Assembly: GCA_021776565.1 (NCBI GenBank)
Contig: JAJFFQ010000002.1
Span: 1-64,000 of the forward strand
DNA: 64,000 nucleotides
DNA from: Robiginitomaculum sp.
GTDB taxonomy: Bacteria > Pseudomonadota > Alphaproteobacteria > Caulobacterales > Maricaulaceae
Direction of reading: 5' to 3'
Part shown: positions 34,131 through 44,503 of the stretch, one piece after another
Numbering within the stretch: the first letter of the stretch is position 1
How the letters are laid out: each line of letters begins with the position of its first letter
Notes under the pieces: model-generated
What the model saw: the letters and a program-made list of their open reading frames with translations, nothing else
What the model was told of the DNA's origin: nothing
The model's database searches: none
Made by a program: the position numbers and the translations under genes

Positions 34131-36101
34131 ATGCCAGCCTTTCGCGCCGATATTCTAAGAGCACAACACGCCAGCCGCATGACACGTCTTCGCTGGTTTG
34201 TCGCCATGGCATTGCTGCTTCTGGTAGCCATGACACTGGTGAGTGCAATGGCATGGCGATACTTGTTTTCTGATATTCCCTCAATACCTGCTGATCTGGA
34301 TCAACTCTGGACAATGGAACGAGCGCAATCCTTTGTATTGCTGGGTAAGGATGGAATACCTCTTGCGTCACGGGGGCCACAGTATGGGCGCGCCATTAAG
34401 CTGGCAGAACTTCCCGCCCTGATACCACAGGCTTTTTTGGCAATAGAGGATCAGAGATTTTTTAAGCATCAAGGTGTGGATATACGTGCCATCACCCGTG
34501 CCAGCATAGCCAATATCAAATCCGGAAAAACCGTTCAGGGTGGCTCTACAATCACTCAGCAATTAGTCAAATTGCTGTTCTTGTCACCGCAACAAACCTT
34601 TAAGCGGAAAATTCAGGAAATGTGGCTTGCCATCCAACTGGAACGCCGCCTGAGCAAAACCGAAATTTTGCAACTTTACCTGAACAGGGTATATTTTGGC
34701 AGTGGTGCATATGGCATTGACGCGGCGGCACAGCGATATTTCTCTAAACCAGCCGCGCAACTTACCCTGCCAGAGGCCGCACTTCTGGCCGCATTGCCAA
34801 AGGCGCCAAGCCGTCTGGCCCCGGATCATAATCGTGAGATGGCACAGGCAAGGGCTGACCTTGTTCTGGCCAGTATGCAAGTGGCAGGGTTCATTTCATC
34901 AGCACAGACAAATGAAGCCTTGTTGGCACCTCCAGAATTAAAAATACAGGAACGCACAAGTGGTTTTGGTTATATTTTCGACATGGTTTCAAATGAAGCC
35001 CAGGCACTGGCTGGAAGTGCTGCCAGGGATTTGTTGATTACCATCACCATCGACCCAGAACTGCAAGATATTGCTGAAACTGCACTGGAAACAGGGTTAG
35101 CCAAAGAGGGGCGGGCCTTAAACGTGGGCCAGGGTGCGATTATTATTCTGGATATGAAAGGCGCTGTGCGCGCATTGGTTGGTGGCCGTTCATACGACAA
35201 GAGTAAATTCAATCGTGCCATTCAGGCCCGTAGGCAACCAGGATCAGCGTTCAAACCTATCGTATACGCCGCTGCGCTGGAAAAAGGGGTGGATTTTGAT
35301 TCTGTCCGTTATGATGAACCCATTGAAATAGACGGGTGGGAGCCACAAAATTATGGTGGCACTTTTCGTGGGCGGGTAACATTGCGTGATGCTTTCAAAC
35401 GCTCAATCAATACCGTTGCCGCACAATTAACCGAGGAAATAACCTCCGCTGCGGTTGCCAGTCTTGGCAAACGATTTGGTATCAAGTCTGACCTTACCCC
35501 CCTGCCCTCGATTGCACTGGGCGCACAGGAAGTTAACCTGCTTGAACTGACTCGAGCCTACAGTGTATTTGCCAATGACGGGCGTTTCCACCCCTCATTC
35601 CTGATTTCAAACATTCAGACCTCCCGGGGTGATGAGTTATATACCCGCCCGGACATTCAGCCCATGCAGGTTTATGACCCGGCCCTGGCGCAACAAATGA
35701 CATCATTGATGCAGGAAGTCATCCTTGATGGCACGGGGCGACGAGCGAAACTTTCTGGCGGACGGCAAGCCGCAGGAAAAACTGGCACCAGCCAGGACTG
35801 GCGTGATGCATGGTTTGTTGGCTATTCCGCAGACTATATTATTGGTGTCTGGGTTGGTAATGATGATAACAGTCCCATGAAACGGGTTACGGGCGGAGGT
35901 TTGCCTTCAACAATATGGCAAACCACAATGTCAGCGGCCCTGAACGGATATCCCAAACGAGCACTAAATGCACCGCCACCGCATTTGCGATCAGAGAATG
36001 AAGAAAAGCTGGCAGCATTTTATACCAGTCTGGCAGAAGTCTTTAACGAACAGACAAGAAGTAGTCATGACACTCAAGGCCCAAACAACAGTGAAAATTA
36101 A
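34131..36101 (+). CDS. Class A penicillin-binding protein (glycosyltransferase plus transpeptidase)
   Basis: 656 residues. A membrane anchor lies near 21-46. The glycosyltransferase 51 domain (about 75-245) has EDQRFFKHQGVD, GGSTITQQLVKLL and LERRLSKTEILQLYLNRV. The transpeptidase domain (about 300-590) has the active Ser in PGSAFKP, SIN and KTGTSQ. It builds and cross-links peptidoglycan at the inner membrane. Short for PBP1a (no OB insertion seen), closer to compact alphaproteobacterial PBP1-type enzymes. ATG 34131 is used; ATG 34179 is a possible alternative. Confidence 0.93.
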   Translation: MPAFRADILRAQHASRMTRLRWFVAMALLLLVAMTLVSAMAWRYLFSDIPSIPADLDQLWTMERAQSFVLLGKDGIPLASRGPQYGRAIKLAELPALIPQAFLAIEDQRFFKHQGVDIRAITRASIANIKSGKTVQGGSTITQQLVKLLFLSPQQTFKRKIQEMWLAIQLERRLSKTEILQLYLNRVYFGSGAYGIDAAAQRYFSKPAAQLTLPEAALLAALPKAPSRLAPDHNREMAQARADLVLASMQVAGFISSAQTNEALLAPPELKIQERTSGFGYIFDMVSNEAQALAGSAARDLLITITIDPELQDIAETALETGLAKEGRALNVGQGAIIILDMKGAVRALVGGRSYDKSKFNRAIQARRQPGSAFKPIVYAAALEKGVDFDSVRYDEPIEIDGWEPQNYGGTFRGRVTLRDAFKRSINTVAAQLTEEITSAAVASLGKRFGIKSDLTPLPSIALGAQEVNLLELTRAYSVFANDGRFHPSFLISNIQTSRGDELYTRPDIQPMQVYDPALAQQMTSLMQEVILDGTGRRAKLSGGRQAAGKTGTSQDWRDAWFVGYSADYIIGVWVGNDDNSPMKRVTGGGLPSTIWQTTMSAALNGYPKRALNAPPPHLRSENEEKLAAFYTSLAEVFNEQTRSSHDTQGPNNSEN

Positions 36102-36174
36102 ATTCATTTGTTGAAGCTTCTTTAAGTGTCTTACGGCAAACTTAATCTTGTACGACAAGGTTCAAGGCATAATC

Positions 36175-37272
36175 ATGGCAGAAAATCCAAATCATATTGA
36201 GCGTCTTCTGGAATTGGCGCATGAAAAATCAAGTGAACGGCGACGTGAGTTATTGCGCGAGGTTACTGATATTTTCTTTGCCCCCAAGCAAACTCACTCC
36301 AATGAAACCAGCGAGAATTTTGATAAAATCCTGTCCTCCATCACCAGTGAGATGGATGTAGAATTTCGCAAAGAGATTGCCACCCGGTTTGCAAAGGCTG
36401 ATAATGCACCCTCTGGCTTTATTCGTCAGCTCGCCCAGGATCATATTGAAATCGCTGAGCCAGTATTACGCCATTCCCAGGTTTTGAATGATAATGACTT
36501 AACCCGGATTGTTGACGATCAGGATCAGGCTTATTTGCGCGTCATTTCAGCCCGTGCGAACATAAGCGAACAGGTTACCGGAGCCATTATCGCCAACGGG
36601 GATGACCGTACCCTGGTTAAATTAACACAAAATCAGGAGGCACGGTTTTCCCGTAATTCCATGGCAACACTGGTCAGCAAATCAGAAACGCAAAAAGATT
36701 TGCAATCTCCATTAGTTAATCACAAGGCATTGCCGCCGGATATGTTAAACGAAATGTATTTTTTTGTTGAAGACAAACTTCGACAACGTATTGTTGAGCG
36801 CAACGATGATACACCTGAAGAAGAACTGGAGCGTGCCTTTGCACAAGCCAGATCAAACATTTGCGGGTTATCCGGACAACCAGCTGACTTTGAGGATGCA
36901 CGTCAATTCATAGATGCCAAAAAGTTGCGCAAAAAATTGACCCCTGTCCTTCTTGCAGAACTTGCCAGAAACAACCAACACACCCGGTTCTTTCTGGCCT
37001 TCGCAGAAATGACTGGCCTTGATTTTGATACTGCCCGACGGGTTTGGGAGCCTGGCAAAACCGAGGCCGTGGCCATTGTTTGCAAAGCCAGCAACTTGCC
37101 AAGGGATTTGTTTGCAACCCTGATCGTCTTGATAAGCCAGGATAGTGCCGCTGACCTTTCAAAAATTAAAACTCTTGGACGCACCTACGATGAAATTCCA
37201 AAATCCACCGCAGAACGAACGCTAAGGTTTTGGAAAATGCGAAAAACAGCACAACAACCTGCGGCCGCCTGA
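36175..37272 (+). CDS. DUF2336 family protein
   Basis: 365 residues from ATG 36175; an in-frame ATG at 36148 is less likely. The protein is helical, with HEAT-like or VHS-like repeats in the middle (AEPVLRHSQVLNDNDLTRIV, ARANISEQVTGAII, HKALPPDMLNEMYFFVE). DUF2336 proteins are frequent in alphaproteobacteria, often near signalling or envelope genes, with no settled function. It is soluble, with no signal peptide. It follows the penicillin-binding protein by 73 bp and precedes the rpsD promoter. Confidence 0.85.
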   Translation: MAENPNHIERLLELAHEKSSERRRELLREVTDIFFAPKQTHSNETSENFDKILSSITSEMDVEFRKEIATRFAKADNAPSGFIRQLAQDHIEIAEPVLRHSQVLNDNDLTRIVDDQDQAYLRVISARANISEQVTGAIIANGDDRTLVKLTQNQEARFSRNSMATLVSKSETQKDLQSPLVNHKALPPDMLNEMYFFVEDKLRQRIVERNDDTPEEELERAFAQARSNICGLSGQPADFEDARQFIDAKKLRKKLTPVLLAELARNNQHTRFFLAFAEMTGLDFDTARRVWEPGKTEAVAIVCKASNLPRDLFATLIVLISQDSAADLSKIKTLGRTYDEIPKSTAERTLRFWKMRKTAQQPAAA

Positions 37273-37307
37273 GCTATAATTAAAACCAGATAGTGATGCC
37301 CTCGCCG

Positions 37308-37335
37308 TTGACATACCCGCACGCCGCGTTATGTT
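37308..37335 (+). promoter_or_regulatory. Predicted rpsD promoter
   Basis: TTGACA at 37308-37313 and TATGTT at 37330-37335, spaced by 16 bases. The first box is a perfect consensus, the second matches four of six. It lies about 120 bp upstream of the rpsD start and just after the DUF2336 stop. Confidence 0.5.
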
Positions 37336-37405
37336 CCGCCGCCTTTCGCCAGCACTTGCGTATTGGCACTTAATGACGGGATGCCGCTAGTCCGCCGTTG
37401 TAATC

Positions 37406-37426
37406 GTACTTTTCAAGAAAAAGTAC
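37406..37426 (+). promoter_or_regulatory. Leader hairpin before rpsD
   Basis: Perfect 8-bp arms GTACTTTT and AAAAGTAC around a 5-base loop, 28 bp before the start codon. It lies in the predicted rpsD leader. S4 is known to repress its own mRNA in other bacteria by binding a leader structure. This hairpin could be part of such a site, but it does not match the described S4 leaders by eye. Confidence 0.4.
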
Positions 37427-37453
37427 CGGGCCGCGACACACAAGGGGACAGTT

Positions 37454-38071
37454 ATGTCCAAACGCCACACGCAGAAATACAAAATTGATCGCCGTATGGG
37501 CGAAAATATATGGGGTCGCCCAAAAAGCCCTGTAAACAAGCGTTCCTATGGCCCTGGCCAGCACGGTCAACGCCGTAAAGGCAAAATGTCTGATTTTGGC
37601 CTGCAACTGATGGCAAAACAAAAACTCAAAGGCTATTACGGCAATATCTCGGAAAAACAATTCCGTAACATCTATGGTGTTGCACAACGCCGCAAGGGTA
37701 ATACCGCCGAGAACCTCATTGGACTTCTTGAGTCGCGCCTAGACGCTGTCGTATATCGCGCCAAGTTTGTGCCGACGGTTTTTGCTGCACGTCAATTTGT
37801 CAACCACGGCCATGTCATGGTCAATGGTCGCAAAGTCAATATCCCCAGCTATCGTTGCCAACCCAATGATGTTATCCAAATTCGTGAGAAATCACGGTCT
37901 ATGGCTCTGGTTCTTGAAGCACTGGAAAGCCCGGAACGCGATTTGCCTGACTATATCGAAGTTGAAGGCAAATCCATGACTGCAACCTATTTGCGTATTC
38001 CAGAACTTGCCGATGTTCCCTATCCGGTTAAAATGGAACCAAATCTGGTGGTCGAATTTTATACGTCCTGA
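37454..38071 (+). CDS. rpsD: 30S ribosomal protein S4
   Basis: 205 residues, full length. Typical S4 sequence: [36 protein letters not shown], then the S4 RNA-binding domain (about 95-160) with [17 protein letters not shown] and [20 protein letters not shown]. It starts 30S assembly by binding 16S rRNA. The ribosome site AAGGGGAC precedes ATG. It is a single-gene unit, closed by a strong terminator. Confidence 0.97.
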   Translation: MSKRHTQKYKIDRRMGENIWGRPKSPVNKRSYGPGQHGQRRKGKMSDFGLQLMAKQKLKGYYGNISEKQFRNIYGVAQRRKGNTAENLIGLLESRLDAVVYRAKFVPTVFAARQFVNHGHVMVNGRKVNIPSYRCQPNDVIQIREKSRSMALVLEALESPERDLPDYIEVEGKSMTATYLRIPELADVPYPVKMEPNLVVEFYTS

Positions 38072-38090
38072 TCGCTATACCCAGGACAGC

Positions 38091-38121
38091 AAAAAGGGGA
38101 TCCACTGGATCCCCTTTTTTT
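38091..38121. terminator. Bidirectional rho-independent terminator
   Basis: GGGGATCC and GGATCCCC around a 3-base loop (38096-38114), with seven T after it on the plus strand and five A before it, which read as T on the minus strand. It ends rpsD (stop 38071) and can also end the convergent grxD transcript (stop 38149). Confidence 0.9.
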
Positions 38122-38148
38122 ATTGTCTCAATTGGAAAGTAAGGCAGC

Positions 38149-38487
38149 TCAGGCCGCTTCGGGCAGCACACCTTTTTCGCGCATCAGGGTTTTTAACTCA
38201 CCACTTTCAAACATTTCGCGCATAATATCACTACCGCCAACAAATTCGCCTTTGACGTAAAGTTGCGGGATGGTCGGCCATTGTGCGTATTCTTTAATGC
38301 CTTCGCGCACGGCCATATCTTCAAGCACATTCTCTGACTTGAAATCTACACCTGTGATTTCAAGTATCTTGGTCGCCATAGAGGAAAACCCGCATTGCGG
38401 AAACACAGGCGTTCCCTTCATATACAAGACCACATCATTATTTTCGACTGTACCTTTGATGTAATCGATCACGGCTTGATCGGTCAT
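38149..38487 (-). CDS. grxD: Monothiol glutaredoxin, Grx4 type
   Basis: 112 residues. CGFS active site at 32-35 (FPQCGFSSMA), with WPTIPQLYVKGEFVGGSDIM downstream. CGFS glutaredoxins bind a [2Fe-2S] cluster, often together with BolA, and help iron-sulfur delivery and iron regulation. A BolA gene lies two genes upstream in the same direction. Length is normal. Confidence 0.94.
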   Translation of the reverse strand: MTDQAVIDYIKGTVENNDVVLYMKGTPVFPQCGFSSMATKILEITGVDFKSENVLEDMAVREGIKEYAQWPTIPQLYVKGEFVGGSDIMREMFESGELKTLMREKGVLPEAA

Positions 38488-38521
38488 GACGGAAATCCTC
38501 TTTTATGTCTACTTCCTAGAG

Positions 38522-39361
38522 CTAGGTAGCCCGTGCCGTTTCGTCAAGCACATCCAGTGCATCTTTCAGGTGCTTTGGCCGGGTTGTTGAGACCATCACC
38601 ACATCGGCAAGGCCACCATTGAGGGCATAGAACAAGGCTTTCTGTGCTGAACCTGTGGGATTGCCAAATTTGTGTCGGTACAAGGCACGGGCATTATACC
38701 ACAAATCTGCCTTTGATCGCGGCCAGCGCAATCCTGCACTGGCACCTGCCAACACCTCAATGCCGAATATGCCATGCCCAGCCTGCCGCGCGGCCATTAG
38801 TCTTTGTATTTCTTCTGTTGAAAGCCCTGCGTTCACGGGTGCCATGAGCAAATCAAATACACCCAATGCCAAAGCCGCATCAATTTCCTGACCACGACCA
38901 GCCATGCCCAGATACCGTATTCGTCCGCTTTTTTTCTCTGCGCACAACGCCTGCACCAGATCATCTGTTAGTTCGGATGCCCCCGGGCCATGTAAAAAAA
39001 GTGCATCCACATACTCGCATTGCAATCGCTCCAGTGATCGATCCAAAGAGCGTATAATCGCGTCGGCAGAAAATTCTCGGGTTTTGTCCTCGCTCACCCC
39101 AGCTTTAGTGCATACAAATACTTTATCACGATCAATCTGACCCAGTGCTTGTCCCAGGCGCCGTTCTGCCTCACCGCCACCATAAGACGGGGCCGTATCA
39201 AACGTGGCAATGCCGCCCTGAAATGCAGCATGTATCAACGCCGAGGTTGTTTTTTGTGGTACAAACGGTGTTGCATGAGGCCCGGAAATACCAAATGCGA
39301 AGGGGCCAAGGTTTGGGGGAAATTCAAAAAGGGACCCGCCTGATCCCTGCCCGGTCTCCAT
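38522..39361 (-). CDS. Aldo/keto reductase family protein
   Basis: 279 residues. The TIM-barrel oxidoreductase family is clear: TFDTAPSYGGGEAERRLGQA with active-site Asp and Tyr, the VFVCTKAG Lys, LHGPG in place of the usual catalytic His region, and DVVMVSTTRPKHL near the NADP-binding end. Its start overlaps the bolA stop (TGATG), so it is read from the purine operon transcript. It lies between bolA and grxD, which in many alphaproteobacteria are adjacent. Substrate unknown. Confidence 0.88.
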   Translation of the reverse strand: METGQGSGGSLFEFPPNLGPFAFGISGPHATPFVPQKTTSALIHAAFQGGIATFDTAPSYGGGEAERRLGQALGQIDRDKVFVCTKAGVSEDKTREFSADAIIRSLDRSLERLQCEYVDALFLHGPGASELTDDLVQALCAEKKSGRIRYLGMAGRGQEIDAALALGVFDLLMAPVNAGLSTEEIQRLMAARQAGHGIFGIEVLAGASAGLRWPRSKADLWYNARALYRHKFGNPTGSAQKALFYALNGGLADVVMVSTTRPKHLKDALDVLDETARAT

Positions 39362-39591
39362 CAGCTTGCCGAAGTTTCCAGAGCCAGAGCGTGTAATTCA
39401 CCGCCCATTTTACCCTTCAGTGCCGCATAGACCATCTGGTGCTGACGCACGCGGCTAACTCCTTCAAAAGCGGCGGAAACAATCCGTGCCTTGTAATGAT
39501 CGCCATCACCGGCAAGATCAACAATTTCAATCCTGGCGTCGGGAATAGCCGCCTTAATCATGGTTTCGATATCTTCAGCGCGCATCGCCAT
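39361..39591 (-). CDS. bolA: BolA/IbaG-family protein
   Basis: 76 residues from ATG 39591, with GGAGG seven bases upstream; ATG 39585 is possible. The family is shown by IETMIKAAIPDARIEIVDL, GDHYKARIVSAAFEG and SRVRQHQMVYAALKG. BolA proteins partner with CGFS glutaredoxins in iron-sulfur trafficking. It starts within the purL stop (TGATG) and ends within the reductase start, so it is tightly coupled to both. Confidence 0.92.
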   Translation of the reverse strand: MAMRAEDIETMIKAAIPDARIEIVDLAGDGDHYKARIVSAAFEGVSRVRQHQMVYAALKGKMGGELHALALETSAS

Positions 39592-41792
39592 CACGCATCC
39601 TCCATATAATCCGGCAACCAGCCTTCATGGTTTTGTCGTAACAGGTCAAGGGGCAAGGACGTATCGCCCAGGTGAACGGATTCCCCGTCCATGGCCCCGA
39701 CATGCTCCGCATGAAGCCCGGCAGCTTTGGCATCTTCGATAATGCTTGCCGCGCTGTCTGCGGCAACAACCAGTAGATAACGCCCCTGATCCTCACCAAA
39801 GAACCAGGCGGCGGCTGACAAATCAGGGCTGGCGTGCAAATGCAAGCCGCACTCGCTGGCAAGAGCCAGTTCAGCCGCCGCACAGCCCAATCCGCCATCG
39901 CTAAGGTCATGAACTGCCCGCAGCCGTTTTGCCTGAATAGCATCACTTACAAATACACCAGTACGGCGTTCCATTTCCAGATCAATGGGGGGCGGCGCAC
40001 CGTCTTCCCGGCCTTCCATTTCACGCAAAAACAGTGATGCACCAAGCCAGCCTGTGGTTTGCCCAAGCAATATTAGTGCATCACCAGCACGCGCCGTGCC
40101 AAATCCCATGGCCAGCGCAACATCATTAAGCAGACCAACACCGCCAATCACCGGTGTTGGCGGGATCGCAACACCATTGGTTTCATTATAAAGCGAGACA
40201 TTCCCTGAAACGACTGGAAAGTCGAGTGCCGTACAGGCTTCGGCCATGCCCTCGATTGAACGAACAAACTGACCCATAATTTCAGGGCGTTCCGGGTTAC
40301 CAAAATTTAGGCAATCGGTAACTGCCAATGGCTTTGCTCCCGTGGCAATCAAATTGCGCCAACATTCGGCAACCGCCTGCTTGCCCCCCTCATAGGGATC
40401 AGCCGTCACATAACGTGGTGTGCAGTCAGAGGATATTGCCAATGCCTTTTTGGTGCCATGCACACGCACAATGGCCGCATCTGCTGCACTACCAGAGGCT
40501 TTAATTGTATCGGCCATAACATGGCGATCATATTGCTCCCATATCCATCGTTTCGACGCCATATCTGGGCTTTTCATCAAGGTCTGTAAGGCTTTTGCAG
40601 AATTACACGCCGTTATCTCATTGGCCGCAGTTTTGGCGTGTTGCGGCGTATCCTTCCAGGGACGGTCATAGTTTGGCGCATCATCTCCCAGCGGGGCAAT
40701 GGGAATGTCGCAAACAATATCGCCCTTATGGCGCAAAACCATTTGCCCTGTATCGGTGGTAGAACCGATCAACGCAACATCCAGTTCCCAACGTTCAAAT
40801 ATATCCTGCGCAATGGCTTCCTGCCCCTGGCACAGAACAATGAGCATGCGTTCCTGACTTTCCGAAAGCATCATCTCAACCGGTGTCATGCCCGTTTCGC
40901 GTTGTGGCACGCAATCAAGATCAATCGCTATGCCAACGCCACCCTTGTCAGCCATTTCAATAGAAGATGATGTTAAACCCGCCGCACCCATATCCTGAAT
41001 TGCTATGATGCAACCGGTTTGCATCAACTCAAGACAAGCTTCGATGAGGCGTTTTTCTGTAAACGGGTCACCCACCTGCACCGTCGGGCGTTTGGCCTCA
41101 GTCTGGTCATCAAATTCCGCCGACGCCATGGTCGCACCATGGATACCATCACGCCCGGTTTTTGCGCCTACATAAAGCACAGAATTACCTGCGCCCTTGG
41201 CCGCCGAGTAAAAAATGCTGTTTTGTTCGGCTATGCCAACGCACATCGCATTGACCAGAATGTTTCCATTATAGCCTGCATAAAAATTAGTTTCACCGCC
41301 AACGGTCGGTACCCCAACGCAATTACCATAGCCGCCAATGCCAGCCACCACGCCCGAAACCAGGGATCGTGTTTTGGGATGTTCCGGTGCGCCAAAGCGA
41401 AGCGAATTCAAAAGTGCAACCGGACGTGCGCCCATGGTGAAAACATCACGCATAATGCCGCCCACACCGGTCGCTGCGCCCTGATATGGCTCAATGTAGG
41501 AGGGATGGTTATGGCTTTCCATCTTGAAAATACAGGCAAGGCCATCACCAATATCTATAACGCCGGCATTTTCACCAGGGCCACAGATGACACATGATCC
41601 TGTGGTAGGTAATTTACGCAAATGCCGTCGTGAGGATTTGTATGAGCAATGCTCAGACCACATGACCGAAAATATACCCAGCTCTGTCTCATTGGGCTGT
41701 CGCCCCATTCGTTTGAGAATGACATTCCATTCACTCTTGCTTAGGCCAAGCTCCCGGGCTTGTTCAAAATTTGCCAGTTTGACCTCGCTCAT
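39591..41792 (-). CDS. purL: Phosphoribosylformylglycinamidine synthase, PurL subunit
   Basis: 733 residues, the small PurL form that works with PurQ and PurS in the fourth step of purine synthesis, using ATP and ammonia from PurQ. Signatures include [39 protein letters not shown], and [24 protein letters not shown] overlap with purQ. The complex partners are encoded just upstream, which fits coordinated expression. Confidence 0.96.
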   Translation of the reverse strand: MSEVKLANFEQARELGLSKSEWNVILKRMGRQPNETELGIFSVMWSEHCSYKSSRRHLRKLPTTGSCVICGPGENAGVIDIGDGLACIFKMESHNHPSYIEPYQGAATGVGGIMRDVFTMGARPVALLNSLRFGAPEHPKTRSLVSGVVAGIGGYGNCVGVPTVGGETNFYAGYNGNILVNAMCVGIAEQNSIFYSAAKGAGNSVLYVGAKTGRDGIHGATMASAEFDDQTEAKRPTVQVGDPFTEKRLIEACLELMQTGCIIAIQDMGAAGLTSSSIEMADKGGVGIAIDLDCVPQRETGMTPVEMMLSESQERMLIVLCQGQEAIAQDIFERWELDVALIGSTTDTGQMVLRHKGDIVCDIPIAPLGDDAPNYDRPWKDTPQHAKTAANEITACNSAKALQTLMKSPDMASKRWIWEQYDRHVMADTIKASGSAADAAIVRVHGTKKALAISSDCTPRYVTADPYEGGKQAVAECWRNLIATGAKPLAVTDCLNFGNPERPEIMGQFVRSIEGMAEACTALDFPVVSGNVSLYNETNGVAIPPTPVIGGVGLLNDVALAMGFGTARAGDALILLGQTTGWLGASLFLREMEGREDGAPPPIDLEMERRTGVFVSDAIQAKRLRAVHDLSDGGLGCAAAELALASECGLHLHASPDLSAAAWFFGEDQGRYLLVVAADSAASIIEDAKAAGLHAEHVGAMDGESVHLGDTSLPLDLLRQNHEGWLPDYMEDA

Positions 41793-42451
41793 TGAAATGC
41801 TCCGGCAAGGCTTTCAAAAAAAGCAAGGCCGCCAGTTTTACCAGTTAAGGGATCAACGGCACGTTCAGGGTGCGGCATCATACCAAAAACGTTGCCTTTT
41901 TTATTGATAATACCGGCAATATCACGAGATGAACCATTGGGGTTATGCCCGTAGCGAAACACCACTTGCCCCTCACCTTCCAGACGCTCCAGCGTCTGCT
42001 TATCAGCAAAGAAATTACCATCATGATGAGCAATGGGAATTGAGGTACTGGAATTGCCTTTATAAGCACGTGTAAAGGGCGTTTGCGTATTTTCAACATT
42101 CAGATCAATGCTTTTGCATACGAATTTCAGCCCCGCATTGCGCATAAGTGCGCCAGGAAGCATACGGGTCTCGGTCAGTATCTGAAAGCCATTACATATA
42201 CCGGCAACCAGACCACCCCGCGTCGCATGTGCCTTGATCGCAGACATGATCGGTGAACGTGCCGCGACCGCACCTGAGCGCAAATAATCGCCATAGGAAA
42301 ACCCACCCGGAATAAACACCAGATCAACCCTGGGCAGGTCTGTATCCCGGTGCCAGACACGCGATACATCACACGTCGCATAATCGCGTAGAGCGCAAAG
42401 CGCATCCCGGTCACAGTTTGAGCCGGGAAAGACGATGACGGCTGCTTTCAC
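41789..42451 (-). CDS. purQ: Phosphoribosylformylglycinamidine synthase, PurQ glutaminase subunit
   Basis: 220 residues from GTG 42451, preceded by AGGAG; the longer frame to 42523 overlaps purS and is unlikely. Class I glutamine amidotransferase: [25 protein letters not shown], nucleophile Cys in GICNGFQIL, and the His-Glu pair in MMPHPERA. It supplies ammonia to PurL. It lies 11 bp after purS. Confidence 0.95.
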   Translation of the reverse strand: MKAAVIVFPGSNCDRDALCALRDYATCDVSRVWHRDTDLPRVDLVFIPGGFSYGDYLRSGAVAARSPIMSAIKAHATRGGLVAGICNGFQILTETRMLPGALMRNAGLKFVCKSIDLNVENTQTPFTRAYKGNSSTSIPIAHHDGNFFADKQTLERLEGEGQVVFRYGHNPNGSSRDIAGIINKKGNVFGMMPHPERAVDPLTGKTGGLAFFESLAGAFQ

Positions 42452-42462
42452 GACCTTAGCTC

Positions 42463-42705
42463 CTAAGGCTCTATTTTCACTTGATAATCCTCGATGACAG
42501 TATTGGCGAGAAGTTGTTCGCACATTTGCGTCACACGCTCTTTGGCTGTCTCTACATCACCATCCTCAAGCACAAGCTCGATTGTTTTGCCTTGACGAGC
42601 CTCAATGACTTCGGGAAAATCAAGATGTTTCAGGGCGCTGGCTACCGCTTGACCCTGAGGATCCAAAACACCGCTACGAGGTCTGACATAGACAACGGCC
42701 TTCAT
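42463..42705 (-). CDS. purS: Phosphoribosylformylglycinamidine synthase, PurS subunit
   Basis: 80 residues: [40 protein letters not shown] and [14 protein letters not shown] are standard for PurS, the small bridging subunit of the PurLQS complex. The start overlaps the purC stop (ATGA). Confidence 0.95.
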   Translation of the reverse strand: MKAVVYVRPRSGVLDPQGQAVASALKHLDFPEVIEARQGKTIELVLEDGDVETAKERVTQMCEQLLANTVIEDYQVKIEP

Positions 42706-43466
42706 TCGTCATCCCCGTTTGTAATCACCTTCAAACGTGGTTGATCCTTCATCACCCCCAAACGCCGGGCAACCTCGGCATAGGCATCGGTTACATTACC
42801 CATGTTTTGGCGAAACCGATCCTTGTCCAGCTTTTTGCCACTGGTAATATCCCACAACCGGCATGAATCCGGGCTGATTTCATCGGCAAGAATGGTGCGC
42901 ACCATTTCGCCTTCATATCGGCGACCAAATTCAAGTTTGAAGTCCACGAGACGGATATTCACAGCCGCAAACAAACCGCTGAGAAAATCATTAACCCGTA
43001 AAGTCATGGAAACCATGTCTTCCAGTTCTTGAGGCCCAGCCCAGTTAAAAGCGGCAATATGCTCTTCAGCAACCAGCGGATCGCCCAGATCATCATCCTT
43101 GTAAAAGTACTCGACAATGGGGCGAGACAAACGTTCCCCTTCCTTTATGCCCAATCTTTTGCAAATAGAGCCTGCTGCAATGTTGCGGCAGACGATTTCA
43201 AGGGGGATAATTTCCACTTCACGAATTAACTGTTCACGCATATTCAGTCGTTTGATGAAATGCGTAGGAACGCCAATATCCCCGAGCTGCTGCATCAGAT
43301 ATTCACTAATGCGGTTGTTCAGAACGCCTTTACCTTCAAGAACATCATGTTTTTCGTTATTAAAAGCGGTGGCATCGTCCTTGAAATGGGCAATTAGCGT
43401 GCCTGGCTCCGGGCCTTCATAAATAACCTTGGCCTTGCCTTCGTACATTTTTTTGCGTCGGCTCAT
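42702..43466 (-). CDS. purC: SAICAR synthetase
   Basis: 254 residues from ATG 43466. Joins aspartate to carboxyaminoimidazole ribonucleotide with ATP. Motifs are [33 protein letters not shown], the [17 protein letters not shown] block and [10 protein letters not shown] with [11 protein letters not shown]. First gene of the purC-purS-purQ-purL-bolA-reductase run. About 185 bp separates it from the divergent DUF1476 gene; promoters for both must lie there. Confidence 0.96.
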   Translation of the reverse strand: MSRRKKMYEGKAKVIYEGPEPGTLIAHFKDDATAFNNEKHDVLEGKGVLNNRISEYLMQQLGDIGVPTHFIKRLNMREQLIREVEIIPLEIVCRNIAAGSICKRLGIKEGERLSRPIVEYFYKDDDLGDPLVAEEHIAAFNWAGPQELEDMVSMTLRVNDFLSGLFAAVNIRLVDFKLEFGRRYEGEMVRTILADEISPDSCRLWDITSGKKLDKDRFRQNMGNVTDAYAEVARRLGVMKDQPRLKVITNGDDE

Positions 43467-43651
43467 CCTGCCTGATCCTTTCCTGTGCTGGAACGGCAAA
43501 AAAAAATTGGCCCAACACACAGAATCGCATATCGAACCTTCAAATTCTTACCCCAGCTACCCACATGCGGCAATGTATTCAAGGTGATTGATTCCTGTCC
43601 CATCCCGGGCTAGGTCATCTTGCGCATCGATCCAATTGTCAGGAGACATAA

Positions 43652-43975
43652 ATGAGCAGTTTTGACAAACGCCAAAAAGGATTTGAATCCAAGTTTGCAC
43701 ATGATGAGAATCTGGAGTTCAAGGCCGCCGCCCGACGCAACAAGCTTTTGGGGTTATGGTTAGCCGAACTAATGAACAAGTCGCAGGACGATGCGGAGAA
43801 CTATGCCAAGCAAGTTATCATTGCTGATTTTGAGGAAGCTGGTGATGAAGATGTATTTCGCAAGCTCCGCGCTGATGCTGACGAGGCAGAATTAACACTT
43901 TCAGACAACCAGATTCGCACTAAAATGGCAGAACTTACAGAAATAGCCCGCGAGCAAGTGCGCAGCGAAGCCTGA
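43652..43975 (+). CDS. DUF1476 protein, F-ATPase zeta-subunit-like inhibitor
   Basis: 107 residues, nearly all helical and charged: FDKRQKGFESKFAHDENLEF at the N terminus and NKLLGLWLAELMNKS in the middle. This is the DUF1476 family, known in Paracoccus as the zeta subunit that blocks ATP hydrolysis by the F1 ATPase through its N-terminal segment. Members occur almost only in alphaproteobacteria. The inhibitory N-terminal part looks complete. It is a stand-alone gene. Confidence 0.9.
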   Translation: MSSFDKRQKGFESKFAHDENLEFKAAARRNKLLGLWLAELMNKSQDDAENYAKQVIIADFEEAGDEDVFRKLRADADEAELTLSDNQIRTKMAELTEIAREQVRSEA

Positions 43976-43998
43976 TCCAGAGCTTTGAGTTGTGGTTT

Positions 43999-44481
43999 TT
44001 ACCCGGCGCTTGCCAGTTCAGCTGGTGACGGGCGATGCAGACTGCGTTCCAGCTTGGCGGCTATAGCCTCTTTGCTATCACGCAAGGTTATGATTTCCAG
44101 CACCGTCTCGGTGGCCGGGTCGATTAACAACATAAACCCTGTACGGCCTTTATTTTTGGCGTAGATATTGGGGACACCTTTTTGCGCGGCCTGTTCTTTT
44201 AAGGATTTTCCACGAACCAGCGCATAAGAAAAATCAAACTTTACAAAATCTACAGAACGACCAGAGAAATCGGGTTTCACCGCCTCAATTCTCGGGTCAA
44301 GGATTTGGCAAGCACCGCACCAGTTTGAATAAAACATTGCCGCGATTACCGGCTGCTCCTGGGCTATCGCCATGGTGGACGCTAATGACCCCGCCTGCGC
44401 CTGGCCAAAATGAGAGCGAAGAAATGGTGGCACTGATAGTGCGGCTATTATCGCTAAAATGAACAATAACTGTTTGAACAT
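43999..44481 (-). CDS. Secreted thioredoxin-fold protein with CGAC
   Basis: 160 residues. A signal peptide or anchor lies at about 5-22, followed by a thioredoxin-like domain with WCGAC (C55 and C58). The cis-Pro region is GVPNIYAKNK. Found with a second thioredoxin-like protein 22 bp upstream in the same direction; both have CxxC at residues 55 and 58. The pair may act as a periplasmic disulfide relay or a thiol repair pair; no partner is known. Confidence 0.8.
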   Translation of the reverse strand: MFKQLLFILAIIAALSVPPFLRSHFGQAQAGSLASTMAIAQEQPVIAAMFYSNWCGACQILDPRIEAVKPDFSGRSVDFVKFDFSYALVRGKSLKEQAAQKGVPNIYAKNKGRTGFMLLIDPATETVLEIITLRDSKEAIAAKLERSLHRPSPAELASAG

Positions 44482-44503
44482 GAAATACTCCAGAAACTCT
44501 CTA

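Noticed and set aside
41019..41597. Plus-strand frame of 192 codons opposite purL
   Set aside because: Antisense to conserved purL motifs.
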